Shown here: one piece after another, positions 10,232 to 18,653 of the stretch
Layout: each line of letters begins with the position of its first letter
How positions within the stretch are numbered: the first letter of the stretch is position 1
Assembly (NCBI RefSeq): GCF_007829875.1
Contig: NZ_VIWV01000001.1
Location: 1,612,001 to 1,676,000, forward strand
Source: Streptomyces capillispiralis
GTDB taxonomy: Bacteria > Actinomycetota > Actinomycetes > Streptomycetales > Streptomycetaceae
Direction: 5' to 3'
Length of the DNA: 64,000 nucleotides
Program-made: the position numbers and the translations under genes
Notes under the pieces: generated by a model
What the model was told of the DNA's origin: nothing
Database searches by the model: none
Seen by the model: the letters and a program-made list of their open reading frames with translations, nothing else

Positions 10232-12652
10232 ATGTCTCCACGGACAGGTGCCCGGCGCCGTCTCGGCTCCATACGTCTCTCGCTCTTCCTCCTGGCACTG
10301 GTGCCCAGCGTCACCCTCGCCGGCATGTGGGGCCTGACGACGATCCAGATGTTCTCCGAGGGGCTCCAGCTGCGGTCCCAGACGGAACTGAGCCGGTCGA
10401 CCGGCGCGATGGGCACGCACGCCACGCTCGCGTTGCAGGAGGAGCGCAGGCTGACCGCCGCGTGGCTCGCCGCGCCGAAGAGCTCCCGGTCCGCCCTGGA
10501 GGCACAGCGGCAGAAGACCGACGAGGCGGTGGCGAAGCTCGCCGGGAAGGCGGACGTCATCGCCGAGGCGCCGGCGCGCGTCTCGGACCAGATGTACTCG
10601 GTGCTCGGCTCGGTGGGCAGCCTGGAGTACTACCGCAGCCAGGTGGACAGCCCCAGCGACATCACCGCCGAGGAGGCGCTGGAGCAGTACACCTCGATCA
10701 TCGACGACCAGATCCACGCCTTCCAGGAGCTGTCCCAGGTCGACGACGGGGACCTGACCTCCCAGGCCGGTCCGCTGGTCGCGCTGGAGCACGCGGCGGA
10801 GCTGGTCTCCCGGGAGAACGCGCGGCTCACCCTCGCCTGGCCCTCCGGCAGCCTCGACGAGCAGGGCTGGACCGACTTCGCGGAACTGGTCCACACCCGC
10901 CGCTGGCTGGTCGAGGACCAGATCGTGCCGTCCCTGCGCGGCGAGACCAAGACGCAGACCGAGAGGATCCTGCGGAGCAAGGAGTGGCGCGCCCTGGAGG
11001 CGGTCGAGGACCAGGTGCTCGCCACCCACGCCACGGCCGACGACCACACCGTCGACCTGCCGGACCTCAAGGACCGGTGGGACGACGCCGTGCAGCGGGT
11101 CTCCCCGCTGTACGCGAGCATGATCCGGCAGCAGACCGACGCCCTGCTCGTCCGCAGCGCCGACGAGGCCAACGGGCTGCTGCTGAAGGCGGCTTCCCTG
11201 AGCGCCGGCGGACTGCTCGCGCTGCTGCTGTGCGTCGGCCTGTCCTGGCGCATCACCCGCTCGCTGTCCCGCAGGCTGCGCGGGCTGCGGATGGCCACCC
11301 TCGGCCTGGCGGAGGAGCGGCTGCCCGACGTGGTGGCCCGGCTGGAGCGCGGCGAGAAGGTCGACCCGGAGTCGGCGACCACCCCGCTGGACTACGGACA
11401 CGACGAACTGGGCCAGGTCGCCCAGGCGTTCAACACCGCGCAGCGCACCGCCGTGCACACCGCGGTCGAACTCGCCGACACCCGGCGCGGTTTCCAGAAG
11501 GTCATCCTGGGCATCGCCCGGCAGAGCCAGAACCTGGTCAACCTCCAGCTCAGCAAGCTCGACGCGCTGGAGCGCCGGCACACCGACCCCGAGGTCCTCA
11601 AGGGCCTGTACGAACTCGACTCGACGGCCAGCCAGTTGCGCCGCTACGAGGAGAACCTCGTCATCGTCAGCGGTGAGCGCCCGGGCCGTTCCTGGAGCGA
11701 ACCGGTCGCGCTGATCGACATCGTGCGCAGTGCCGTCGGCGAGGTGGCCGAGTACCAGCGGGTGGAGGTGCACACCGACGAGGAGGTGTCGGTCGCCCCG
11801 CCCGCGGTGGCCGACGTGATCCACCTGCTGGCCGAGCTGATCGACAACGCGACGGTGTACTCGCCGGCGCCGAGCCCGGTCGGGGTGCGGGCGGCGCTGG
11901 TGGCCAAGGGCCTGGCCATCGAGATCGAGGACCGGGGCCTCGGCATGTCGGAGGAGGACTACGCCTCCCTGAACGCCCAGCTGGCCCGGCCTCCGCAGTT
12001 CGACGTGGTGGCGCTCGCCGACGACCTCCGGCTCGGCATGTTCGTGATCTCCCAGCTCGCGCACCGGCACGGCATCACGGTCACCCTGCGCCCGTCGCCG
12101 TACGGCGGGACGACGGCGATCGTGCTGGTGCCGTACGAGATCGTGGTGCGGGACCAGCCGTCCGGCAGGAACCCGGAGCCGACGGGCACCGCGGCCGCCG
12201 GGGACCCGGCGGCGGCCGGCGGCCCCGCGGACCGCCTGCGCAAGGAGAGCCCCGACCCCTCGGCGGACGGTGCGGGCGCGCGGACCCCGACGTCCCGGTC
12301 GGCGACCGCCGTACGGACCGCCCCCGCGCCCGCGCCGGCCCCCCGCCGGGACGGTCTCACCCCGCTCCCCCGCCGGGTGCCGCAGACCAGCCTGGCCGCC
12401 GAGCTGCGCGAGGAGACCGTGCCGGACGCCGAGGACGACACCGCCGAGGACTTCTCCGCGGAACGGGCCGCCTCGTCCCTCTCCGGCTTCCAGCGCGGCA
12501 CGCTCCAGGCGCGGGACGACGACCCCGACGACGAGGCCGTACCGTCGTACGACGCGGCAGTGCCGGCGTATGTGCCCGCCGCCTCCGCCGAGTTCCCGAC
12601 TCCGTCCGCCGACCGCCGACCGCCGACAGCTCACGAAGGATCTTCGTCATGA
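10232..12652 (+). CDS. Conservon sensor histidine-kinase-like protein (CvnA type) with NIT domain
   Basis: 806 residues. Membrane helix 1 (about 15-35) is followed by an extracytoplasmic all-helical NIT-like sensor (about 40-310), helix 2 (about 318-338), a HAMP segment, a helical dimerisation region around LADTRRGFQKVILGIARQSQ, and a HATPase domain (about 505-625) with the N-box ELIDNATVYSP and G-box EIEDRGLGMS. There is no canonical H-E/D-x-x-P phosphorylated histidine, as usual in CvnA proteins. The C-terminal 170 residues are Pro/Ala-rich and disordered. It heads the sensor/roadblock/DUF742/GTPase set that in Streptomyces resembles eukaryotic G-protein signalling. The stop overlaps the next start by 4 bases. 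Confidence 0.92.
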   Translation: MSPRTGARRRLGSIRLSLFLLALVPSVTLAGMWGLTTIQMFSEGLQLRSQTELSRSTGAMGTHATLALQEERRLTAAWLAAPKSSRSALEAQRQKTDEAVAKLAGKADVIAEAPARVSDQMYSVLGSVGSLEYYRSQVDSPSDITAEEALEQYTSIIDDQIHAFQELSQVDDGDLTSQAGPLVALEHAAELVSRENARLTLAWPSGSLDEQGWTDFAELVHTRRWLVEDQIVPSLRGETKTQTERILRSKEWRALEAVEDQVLATHATADDHTVDLPDLKDRWDDAVQRVSPLYASMIRQQTDALLVRSADEANGLLLKAASLSAGGLLALLLCVGLSWRITRSLSRRLRGLRMATLGLAEERLPDVVARLERGEKVDPESATTPLDYGHDELGQVAQAFNTAQRTAVHTAVELADTRRGFQKVILGIARQSQNLVNLQLSKLDALERRHTDPEVLKGLYELDSTASQLRRYEENLVIVSGERPGRSWSEPVALIDIVRSAVGEVAEYQRVEVHTDEEVSVAPPAVADVIHLLAELIDNATVYSPAPSPVGVRAALVAKGLAIEIEDRGLGMSEEDYASLNAQLARPPQFDVVALADDLRLGMFVISQLAHRHGITVTLRPSPYGGTTAIVLVPYEIVVRDQPSGRNPEPTGTAAAGDPAAAGGPADRLRKESPDPSADGAGARTPTSRSATAVRTAPAPAPAPRRDGLTPLPRRVPQTSLAAELREETVPDAEDDTAEDFSAERAASSLSGFQRGTLQARDDDPDDEAVPSYDAAVPAYVPAASAEFPTPSADRRPPTAHEGSSS

Positions 12653-13080
12653 CACGCCCCATCCCCGCCACCCACACCCAGCTGGACCAGCTGCTGACCG
12701 GACTCGTGGAACGGGTCGCCGACGTGAACCAGGCCGTGGTGCTCTCCGAGGACGGGCTGGTCGTCAGCAAGTCCACCGGATTCCTGCGCGACGACGCGGA
12801 GCGCCTCGCGGCGACCGCGTCCGGTCTGATGAGCCTCAGCAAGGGCGTCAGTATGGACTTCCGCGGCGGCCCGGTGCGCCAGGCGCTGATCGAGATGGCG
12901 CACAGCTACCTGATCCTCACCTCGGCCGGCCCCGGCGCGCACCTGGTGGTGCTGACCGGTCCTGGCGCGGACGTCGGCGTGGTGGCGTACCAGATGAACA
13001 TGCTGGTGAAGAAGATCGGCGAGCACCTGAGCGCGGCCCCGCGGGGCACCGCCGGTCCCGCCGTCGACCCCGGCGTGTGA
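12649..13080 (+). CDS. Roadblock/LC7-domain protein (CvnB type)
   Basis: 143 residues. The single roadblock fold begins with QLDQLLTGLVERVADVNQAVVLSEDGLVV and continues to the hydrophobic strand AHLVVLTGPGADVGVVAYQM. Roadblock proteins act as GTPase-activating or scaffold partners (MglB-like) for small GTPases; here the partner is the CvnD-type GTPase two genes downstream. The ATG overlaps the sensor stop codon (ATGA), indicating translational coupling. Cytoplasmic. Confidence 0.94.
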   Translation: MTRPIPATHTQLDQLLTGLVERVADVNQAVVLSEDGLVVSKSTGFLRDDAERLAATASGLMSLSKGVSMDFRGGPVRQALIEMAHSYLILTSAGPGAHLVVLTGPGADVGVVAYQMNMLVKKIGEHLSAAPRGTAGPAVDPGV

Positions 13081-13081
13081 G

Positions 13082-13441
13082 GTGGGCGGAAGCGACTCGG
13101 CGGGCCGGCTCGTACGGCCGTTCACCCTGACCGGGGGCCGGACCCGGCCCAGCCGCGCCGACTTCACGCTCATCACGACGGTCACGGCGGTGGATCCGCA
13201 GCCCCAGGCGGCCGGCCGGCCGCAGCCGGAGCACCTGCGGATCCTGCGGCTGTGCGAGCGGCCGCTCGCGGTGGCGGAGCTCGCCGCACGGCTCGACCTG
13301 CCGGTGAGCGTGGTCGTCATCATGCTGTGCGACCTGCTGGAGGCGGGCCGGATCACCGCCCGCCCGCCGCACCCCGTCAACCGCACCACCCCGGATCTGG
13401 ACCTGCTGCAGAAAGTGAGGGAGGGCCTTGGCCGGCTCTGA
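13082..13441 (+). CDS. DUF742 protein (CvnC type)
   Basis: 119 residues from GTG, one base after the roadblock stop. DUF742 features are the N-terminal GRLVRPFTLTGGRT motif, the central LITTV segment and a winged-helix-like region (LRILRLCERPLAVAELAARLDLPVSVVVIMLCDLLEAGRI). The helix-turn-helix-like half suggests nucleic-acid or protein binding. Its biochemical role in conservons is not established. The 3' end overlaps the GTPase gene. Confidence 0.92.
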   Translation: MGGSDSAGRLVRPFTLTGGRTRPSRADFTLITTVTAVDPQPQAAGRPQPEHLRILRLCERPLAVAELAARLDLPVSVVVIMLCDLLEAGRITARPPHPVNRTTPDLDLLQKVREGLGRL

Positions 13442-14024
13442 GACCATCGCTCGGGTGTCCGCCGACCGTGCGGCACCCGACACGGTCAAGATCCTGATCG
13501 CCGGTGGCTTCGGCGTGGGCAAGACCACCATGGTCGGTTCGGTCAGCGAGATCGTCCCGCTGCGCACCGAGGAACCGCTCACCATGGCGGGACTGGACGT
13601 CGACGACCTGGAGGGCGTGGAGGAGAAACGTGCCACCACGGTGGCGCTGGACTTCGGCCGGATCTCCGTGTCGGACGATCTCGTGCTGTACCTCTTCGGC
13701 ACCCCGGGGCAGCAGCGGTTCTGGTTCATGTGGAACGACCTGGCCGTGGGCGCCCTGGGCGCGGTGGTCCTGGTGGACGTGCGCAGACCCAAGTCCAGCT
13801 TCGCCGCGATCGACTTCTTCGAACGCCGGGGCATCCCCTTCGTGATCGCCGTCAACGGCTTCCACGGGGAGCACCCGTACCCGGTCGAGGACATCCGGGA
13901 CGCGCTGACGCTGCCGGAGGGCGTGCCGGTGCTGCTGTGCGACGCGCGGGAGCGGGACTCGTGCCGGGACGTGCTCATCGCGCTGATCGACCGGCTGATC
14001 GCCGAGGCGGCCCCGGCGCGGTGA
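13428..14024 (+). CDS. Conservon small GTPase (CvnD type)
   Basis: 198 residues from TTG, overlapping the DUF742 frame by 14 bases. The P-loop GGFGVGKTT is at 26-34, switch-region signature TVALDFGRI follows, and the G3-like motif is FGTPGQQRFWFMW, where Gln replaces the helix-start residue seen in Ras. The guanine-specificity loop is diverged (VIAVNGF), as usual for this MglA-like/CvnD family. It is the output GTPase of the conservon and is probably controlled by the roadblock protein. It is the last gene of the operon; a perfect palindromic terminator follows 7 bases after the stop. No cytochrome P450 gene, often the fifth conservon member, is present. Confidence 0.93.
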   Translation: MAGSETIARVSADRAAPDTVKILIAGGFGVGKTTMVGSVSEIVPLRTEEPLTMAGLDVDDLEGVEEKRATTVALDFGRISVSDDLVLYLFGTPGQQRFWFMWNDLAVGALGAVVLVDVRRPKSSFAAIDFFERRGIPFVIAVNGFHGEHPYPVEDIRDALTLPEGVPVLLCDARERDSCRDVLIALIDRLIAEAAPAR

Positions 14025-14030
14025 GGTGTG

Positions 14031-14062
14031 CGGGGTGCGGCGGCCCGGGCCGCCGCACCCCG
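14031..14062. terminator. Bidirectional terminator between the conservon and the betaine transporter
   Basis: A perfect 32-base palindrome with no spacer, 16 bases per arm (CGGGGTGCGGCGGCCC and complement), lies between two convergent genes whose stops are 46 bases apart. It can terminate transcription from both directions. Confidence 0.85.
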
Positions 14063-14069
14063 GCGGGGA

Positions 14070-15026
14070 TCAGTCCAGGCCGGCCGACTTCAGCCAGGCC
14101 TTGGCCACGTCCAGCGGGTCCTTCTTGTCCAGCTGCACCTGGGCGTCCAGGTCGAGGAGGGTCTCGGTGTCGAGCTTCGCGGAGACCGCGTTGAGCGCGT
14201 CGACGCCCTCCTTCGGCAGCCCGGCCTTGTTCACCAGCGGGGTGACGTTGGCGAACCCGAAGAGGTTCTCCGGGTCCTTCAGGACGACGAACTTCTCCTT
14301 GAGGATGGTCGGGTCGGTGGTGAAGATGTCCGCGGCCTGCACCGTGTTCCTGGTCAGCGCCTCCTGGGTGAGCGGGCCGCCCGCGTCGAGCGCCTTGAAG
14401 GACTTGAACTTCAGCCCGTAGACGCTCTCCAGGCCCTTGAGGCCCTGCTGCCGGGTCTGGAACTCGGGCGAGCCGCCGATCACCAGCTCCGGTGCGGCCT
14501 CCTTGAGGTCGGCGAGGGTGGAGGAGGCGGTGAGGCCGTACTTCTTCGCCGTCTCGGCGTTGACGCTGACCGAGTCCTTGTCCTCGGCCGGGGACGACTC
14601 CAGCAGCGTCAGCTTCTTGTCCAGCTTGGCCTTGACGGCCTCGTTCACGGCGTCCGCCGACTCCTGCCCGGCCTCGGGGTCGAGGTAGGCGAGCAGCGAG
14701 CCGTTGTACTCCGGCAGGACGGTGACGGAGCCGTTCTTCATCAGGCCGTACGTCGTCTCGCGGCTGCCGATGTTGTGCTTGTAGCTGACCTCGAGGCCCT
14801 TGGCGCGCAGCGCCTCGCCGTAGATGTCGGCGAGCAGGGTGCTCTCGGCGAAGTTGTTGGAGCCGACGACGACGGTGCCCGCCTCGGCCTTCTCGCCCTC
14901 GAGGGGGTTGTCGGAGGTGTTGTCGGAGGAACAGCCCGCGAGCAGCGCCGCCGCGGCGGTGAGCGCGACGGCCGCCGCGCCGGTGTGCCTCGTGATGGAC
15001 CTGCTGCTCTTCGCGCTAGAAGTCAT
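14070..15026 (-). CDS. Glycine betaine/quaternary-amine ABC transporter substrate-binding lipoprotein (OpuCC/ProX type)
   Basis: 318 residues from ATG (MTSSAKSSRS). The lipoprotein signal ends in LLAGC (Cys32). The mature part has the OpuAC fold: VVVGSNNFAESTLLADIYGEALRAKGLEVSYKHNIGSRETTYGLMKNG is the classic start for compatible-solute binders, and later ALTRNTVQAADIFTTDPTI. It binds betaine, choline or a related solute outside the membrane and delivers it to the two permeases encoded upstream. It is the last of four genes. A longer in-frame start exists upstream but would put an unlikely segment ahead of the signal peptide. Confidence 0.93.
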   Translation of the reverse strand: MTSSAKSSRSITRHTGAAAVALTAAAALLAGCSSDNTSDNPLEGEKAEAGTVVVGSNNFAESTLLADIYGEALRAKGLEVSYKHNIGSRETTYGLMKNGSVTVLPEYNGSLLAYLDPEAGQESADAVNEAVKAKLDKKLTLLESSPAEDKDSVSVNAETAKKYGLTASSTLADLKEAAPELVIGGSPEFQTRQQGLKGLESVYGLKFKSFKALDAGGPLTQEALTRNTVQAADIFTTDPTILKEKFVVLKDPENLFGFANVTPLVNKAGLPKEGVDALNAVSAKLDTETLLDLDAQVQLDKKDPLDVAKAWLKSAGLD

Positions 15027-15101
15027 GCGTCGATCCAATCCAGCTGTTTCACGGTCGGTCAAGAACATCCTGATCACGGTTTGCCACGGGGTGACGGGGC
15101 G

Positions 15102-15767
15102 TCAGCGCCGGCGCACCCCGGGCGACACCGCGAGCCGTCCCGCCGCCCAGAACGCGGCGAGGGTGAGCAGCGCCAGGACCGCCACCAGCGTGGCGCCGCC
15201 GACCACCTTCTCGTAGTCCCGCTGGTAGAGCCCGTCGACGATGTAGCGGCCGAGGCCGCCGAGGCTGACGTAGGCGGCGATGGTGGCCGTGGAGACGATC
15301 TGGATGGCCGCCGAGCGCAGTCCGCTGAGGACCAGCGGGAGGGCGACCGGCAGTTCCACCTGGAACAGGATCCTCGACTCGCGCATCCCCATGCCCCGGG
15401 CGGCGTCCACCGGGGAGGGGTCGACGGAGCGGACCGCCTCGTAGGTGGTGACCAGGATCGGCGGGACGGCGAGGACGACCAGCGGGATCATCACGGGCAG
15501 CAGTCCGAAACCGATCAGCAGCACGGCCAGCACGAGGAGGCCGAAGCTGGGCAGGGCGCGGGCGGCGTTGGCGATGAGGGCGAGGGCGTTGCCGCCGCGT
15601 CCGGTGTGTCCGGTGAGCAGGCCGACGGGCAGGCCGATCGCGGCGGCGACGGCGAGGGCCAGCAGCGAGTACTGGACGTGTTCCCAGAAGCGCTGCGGGA
15701 TGCCGTCGTAGCCCTGCCAGTGGGCGCTGTCGCTGAAGAAGGCGTGGACGAAGTCGAGGACGTTCAC
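15102..15767 (-). CDS. Betaine-type ABC transporter permease (OpuCD type)
   Basis: 221 residues from GTG, overlapping the preceding permease stop by 4 bases (GTGA). There are five to six membrane helices, with the coupling EAA loop at VDAARGMGMRESRILFQVELPVALPLVLSGLR, typical of binding-protein-dependent permeases. Helix patterns such as SLLALAVAAAIGLPVGLL and LLVLAVLLIGFGLLPVMI are typical of the OpuC/YehY class. It pairs with the second permease to form the channel for the quaternary-amine importer. Confidence 0.94.
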   Translation of the reverse strand: MNVLDFVHAFFSDSAHWQGYDGIPQRFWEHVQYSLLALAVAAAIGLPVGLLTGHTGRGGNALALIANAARALPSFGLLVLAVLLIGFGLLPVMIPLVVLAVPPILVTTYEAVRSVDPSPVDAARGMGMRESRILFQVELPVALPLVLSGLRSAAIQIVSTATIAAYVSLGGLGRYIVDGLYQRDYEKVVGGATLVAVLALLTLAAFWAAGRLAVSPGVRRR

Positions 15768-16462
15768 CGGGCCGCTCCCTCGGCCGTGAGCGGTTCCGGC
15801 CGGGCGGCGGCCTTCGGACGGGCACCGCGGGGCATCCAGGGGGTCAGCAGCATGCGCAGCCCGACCAGCAGGGCGTCGCACACGATCGCCAGGACGGCCA
15901 TGGTGAGCACGGCGTTCACGGCGAGTTCCGGCCGGTCGTACTTCTGCGCGGCGGCGAGCAGGTTGCCGAGGGCGCCCTGGTTGCCGATCAGGGCGCCGAC
16001 GCTGACCAGGGAGATGCTGGAGACGGTGGCCACCCTGAGTCCGGCCATGATGGCGGGCGCGGCGATCGGCAACTGCACCTGGAGGTAGCGGCGTACGGGG
16101 CCGAAGCCCATGGCGGTGGCGGCGGCCAGGGTCTCCTCGGGGACCGAGCGCACACCGTCGACGATGGCCGGGACCAGCACCACCAGGCTGTAGACGGCCA
16201 GCGGGATCATCACGGTCAGCTCGGTCTGGCCGGTGTAGTCGATGAGGACGACGAAGAACGCCAGCGAGGGGATGGCGTACAGCACGGTCGTCAGGCCGAG
16301 CACGGGCGGGTACAGCCAGCGGAACCGCACGCACAGCTGGGCCAGGGGCAGCGCGAGCAGCAGTCCGGCGGCCACCGGCAGCAGGGACTCCCGCAGGTGC
16401 AGCCCGATCAGGCCGGCCCAGCTGTGCTGGAGGTCGCTCGGGATGTCGAAGAAGCCGTTCAC
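15764..16462 (-). CDS. Betaine-type ABC transporter permease (OpuCB type)
   Basis: 232 residues from GTG, overlapping the ATPase stop by 4 bases. It has about six membrane helices; the EAA loop is ETLAAATAMGFGPVRRYLQVQLPIAAPAIMAGLR. The N-terminal LIGLHLRESLLPVAAGLLLALP and VLYAIPSLAFFVVLIDY match the OpuCB/YehW class. It is a membrane partner of the ATPase and the other permease. Confidence 0.94.
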   Translation of the reverse strand: MNGFFDIPSDLQHSWAGLIGLHLRESLLPVAAGLLLALPLAQLCVRFRWLYPPVLGLTTVLYAIPSLAFFVVLIDYTGQTELTVMIPLAVYSLVVLVPAIVDGVRSVPEETLAAATAMGFGPVRRYLQVQLPIAAPAIMAGLRVATVSSISLVSVGALIGNQGALGNLLAAAQKYDRPELAVNAVLTMAVLAIVCDALLVGLRMLLTPWMPRGARPKAAARPEPLTAEGAAR

Positions 16463-17589
16463 TTGGCGACCCCGGCCTCGTCCCGGTGCGCCCGGCTCTC
16501 GTGGTGGGCGGCGCGGATCGCCTCGCCGATGGTCTGCTGGGAGACGACGCCGGTCACCCGGCCGCCGCCGTCCACGGCGACGGCCCAGCCGGTGGGCGAG
16601 AGCACGGCGCAGTCCAGGGCGACCCGGAGGGAGTCGGTGCCGGGGACGAACGGCCGCCCGTAGGGCAGCAGCCGGTCGGTGGTGACGTCCCCGGCGGTCA
16701 GGTCGTCGCGTTCGGCCCAGCCCAGCGGGCGGCCGTCGGGGTCGGTCAGCAGGAGGTGCGGGGCCCGCGCGGCGGCGATCCGCTCGGCGGGCGCGTCGGC
16801 CGGGAGGACGGCGTCGGTGGTCAGCTCCAGGGCTGCGGAGGCGAAGAAGGACAGCCGGCGGATGCCGCGGTCGGCGCCGAGGAAGTCCTCGACGAAGCCG
16901 TCCGCGGGGGCGGACAGCAGCTCGGCGGGCGGCGCGTACTGGGCGAGCCGGCCGCCCTCGCGCAGCACGGCGACCATGGTGCCGAGTTTGATCGCCTCGT
17001 CGATGTCGTGGGTGACGAAGACGATGGTCTTGCCCAGTTCCTCCTGGATGCGCAGGAGTTCGTCCTGGAGTCCCTTGCGCACCACGGGGTCGACGGCCGA
17101 GAACGGCTCGTCCATCAGCAGCACCGGCGGGTCCGCGGCGAGCGCCCGCGCCACGCCGACGCGCTGCTGCTGGCCGCCGGAGAGCTGGTACGGGTAGCGC
17201 CGGGCGAGCGCGGTGTCGAGTCCCACCCGCTCCATCAGCTCCGCCGCCCGCTCCCGGGCGCGCTGCTTGCCCCAGCCGAGCATGCGGGGCACGGTGGCGA
17301 TGTTGTCGACGATGGTGCGGTGCTGGAACAGCCCCGCGTTCTGGATGACGTACCCCATGGACCGGCGCAGGGTGGTGACCGGTTGCCGCTGGACGTCCTC
17401 GCCGTCGAGGAGGATGGTGCCCTCGGTGGGTTCGACCATCCGGTTGATCATGCGCAGGGTGGTCGTCTTGCCGCAGCCCGAGGGGCCGACGAGGACGGTG
17501 ATCGAGCGGTCGGGTATCTCCAGCGACAGCCGGTCGACCGCCACCGTGCCGTCCGGGTACCGCTTCGTGACTGAGTCGATCCGTATCAA
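16459..17589 (-). CDS. Betaine-type ABC transporter ATP-binding protein (OpuCA/ProV type)
   Basis: 376 residues if translation begins at TTG 17589; a GAAGGG ribosome-binding sequence lies about 11 bases upstream and the protein then starts at the conserved IRIDSVTKRYPDG. Walker A is GPSGCGKTT (35-43), signature LSGGQQQRVGVARAL, Walker B VLLMDEPFSAVD, H-loop FVTHDIDEA. The C-terminal 130 residues are a diverged CBS-like regulatory region, which in relatives senses ionic strength or c-di-AMP. It is the first gene of the four-gene importer. A further upstream in-frame start would add a poorly conserved 29-residue leader. Confidence 0.93.
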   Translation of the reverse strand: MIRIDSVTKRYPDGTVAVDRLSLEIPDRSITVLVGPSGCGKTTTLRMINRMVEPTEGTILLDGEDVQRQPVTTLRRSMGYVIQNAGLFQHRTIVDNIATVPRMLGWGKQRARERAAELMERVGLDTALARRYPYQLSGGQQQRVGVARALAADPPVLLMDEPFSAVDPVVRKGLQDELLRIQEELGKTIVFVTHDIDEAIKLGTMVAVLREGGRLAQYAPPAELLSAPADGFVEDFLGADRGIRRLSFFASAALELTTDAVLPADAPAERIAAARAPHLLLTDPDGRPLGWAERDDLTAGDVTTDRLLPYGRPFVPGTDSLRVALDCAVLSPTGWAVAVDGGGRVTGVVSQQTIGEAIRAAHHESRAHRDEAGVAK

Positions 17590-17727
17590 GACGCCGTTTG
17601 CCCTTCGGGTGGCGGATTCTTCTGGTCCAGGTCGAGCAGGCAGGTGCCGGTCGAGTCTAGACGCCGCCTGTGACAACCACCCGGCGGCGCGGCTCCGGAC
17701 GGATCACTCCGGGGCCGCCGCCCGGGG

Positions 17728-17759
17728 CCCGTGCCGCCCCGGGGAACGGGCGGCACGGG
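17728..17759 (-). terminator. Terminator of the acid-sugar operon
   Basis: A 12-base perfect stem (CCCGTGCCGCCC and complement) with an 8-base loop lies 18 bases after the stop of the last gene of the minus-strand catabolic operon and upstream of the betaine importer genes. Confidence 0.7.
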
Positions 17760-17777
17760 GGTCGGGACGCGCCCGGG

Positions 17778-18653
17778 TCAGCGCCTGATCTCCTTGATCT
17801 TCAGCATGCGCGTGATGACCTTGTCGAGTTCCTCGTCCTCGAAGACCTTCTTCCAGTCGTCGCGGACGATGGACTCCCGGCCGTAGTCCATGGCGATCAG
17901 GCAGGCGTCGGAGAACGGGTTGGAGCCCTTGAGGGTGTTGGCGAGGGCCACCTGGGTGTGGCCGAGGAGCATGGCGCGGGCGGCCTTCTCCGGCACGCCG
18001 ACGGTGTGCACGGTCTCGTGCAGGGCCTCGGTGAGCAGGGCGCCGACCATGCAGGCGATGGTCTCGACGAGGGTCGGCTCCAGCACGGCGAGCTGCTTGA
18101 CGGTGACCCAGTGGACGTCGACGACGGGCGCGTACATCACCCGGATGACCGATTCGGCCAGTTCCCGCTTGGCGCTGTCGCCGCCCTCGTACGCGGCGAC
18201 GACCTCCTGCGGGGCGGCGATGCCGCCGAAGGTGTCCTGCCACTCCTCCTTGGTGGTGCGCTCCAGGAACACCGACGGGTGGCAGGGGTGGGCGCACGCG
18301 TAGTGGATGTCCTCGCGGGCGTGCAGCAGTCCGGCGTAGGCGGCGGCCGGGTCGAGGGTGAGGACGACCGTGCCGGGCCTCATCAGCGGGACGAGTTCCT
18401 CGGAGACGGTGCCGAGGACGACGTCCGGCACGGCGAGGACGACCACGTCGGCCTCGGCGGCGGCGGCCGTGGACTCGGTGAGGTCCCGGCCGAGTGCCCG
18501 GATCAGCTCCTGGCCCTTGGGGGACGCCTCGCTGAAGAGCACCCGGAAGTCGCTCTCGACCAGGTTGTCGGAGACGCGCTGGCCCATCTTGCCGGCGGCC
18601 CCGATGACGGCGACGGTCCGCACGTCGGTCCGGTGGGTGGTCTCGGTGGCCAT
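17778..18653 (-). CDS. apnO: Probable D-apionate oxidoisomerase (PGDH_C-domain oxidoreductase)
   Basis: 291 residues from ATG (MATETTHRTD). The Rossmann motif GAAGKMG (18-24) is followed by a phosphogluconate-dehydrogenase-like C-terminal helical domain (ACAHPCHPSVF, then TVKQLAVLEPTLVETIACMVGALLTEA). Known ApnO enzymes of this family oxidise and rearrange D-apionate to 3-oxo-isoapionate. Function is assigned from the family plus the neighbours: an OiaC-like decarboxylase, an L-erythrulose kinase and two tetrose-phosphate isomerases. It is the last gene of the operon; its ATG shares one base with the stop of the upstream gene (TAATG). Alternative: a dehydrogenase acting on another branched or four- to five-carbon sugar acid. 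Confidence 0.72.
   Translation of the reverse strand: MATETTHRTDVRTVAVIGAAGKMGQRVSDNLVESDFRVLFSEASPKGQELIRALGRDLTESTAAAAEADVVVLAVPDVVLGTVSEELVPLMRPGTVVLTLDPAAAYAGLLHAREDIHYACAHPCHPSVFLERTTKEEWQDTFGGIAAPQEVVAAYEGGDSAKRELAESVIRVMYAPVVDVHWVTVKQLAVLEPTLVETIACMVGALLTEALHETVHTVGVPEKAARAMLLGHTQVALANTLKGSNPFSDACLIAMDYGRESIVRDDWKKVFEDEELDKVITRMLKIKEIRR

Noticed and set aside
9050..12634. Very long minus-strand open frame (over 1190 codons) opposite the lipoprotein and conservon sensor
   Set aside because: It is the GC-skewed shadow of two well-supported plus-strand genes; its translation is Gly/Arg/Val-rich low complexity without any family motif.
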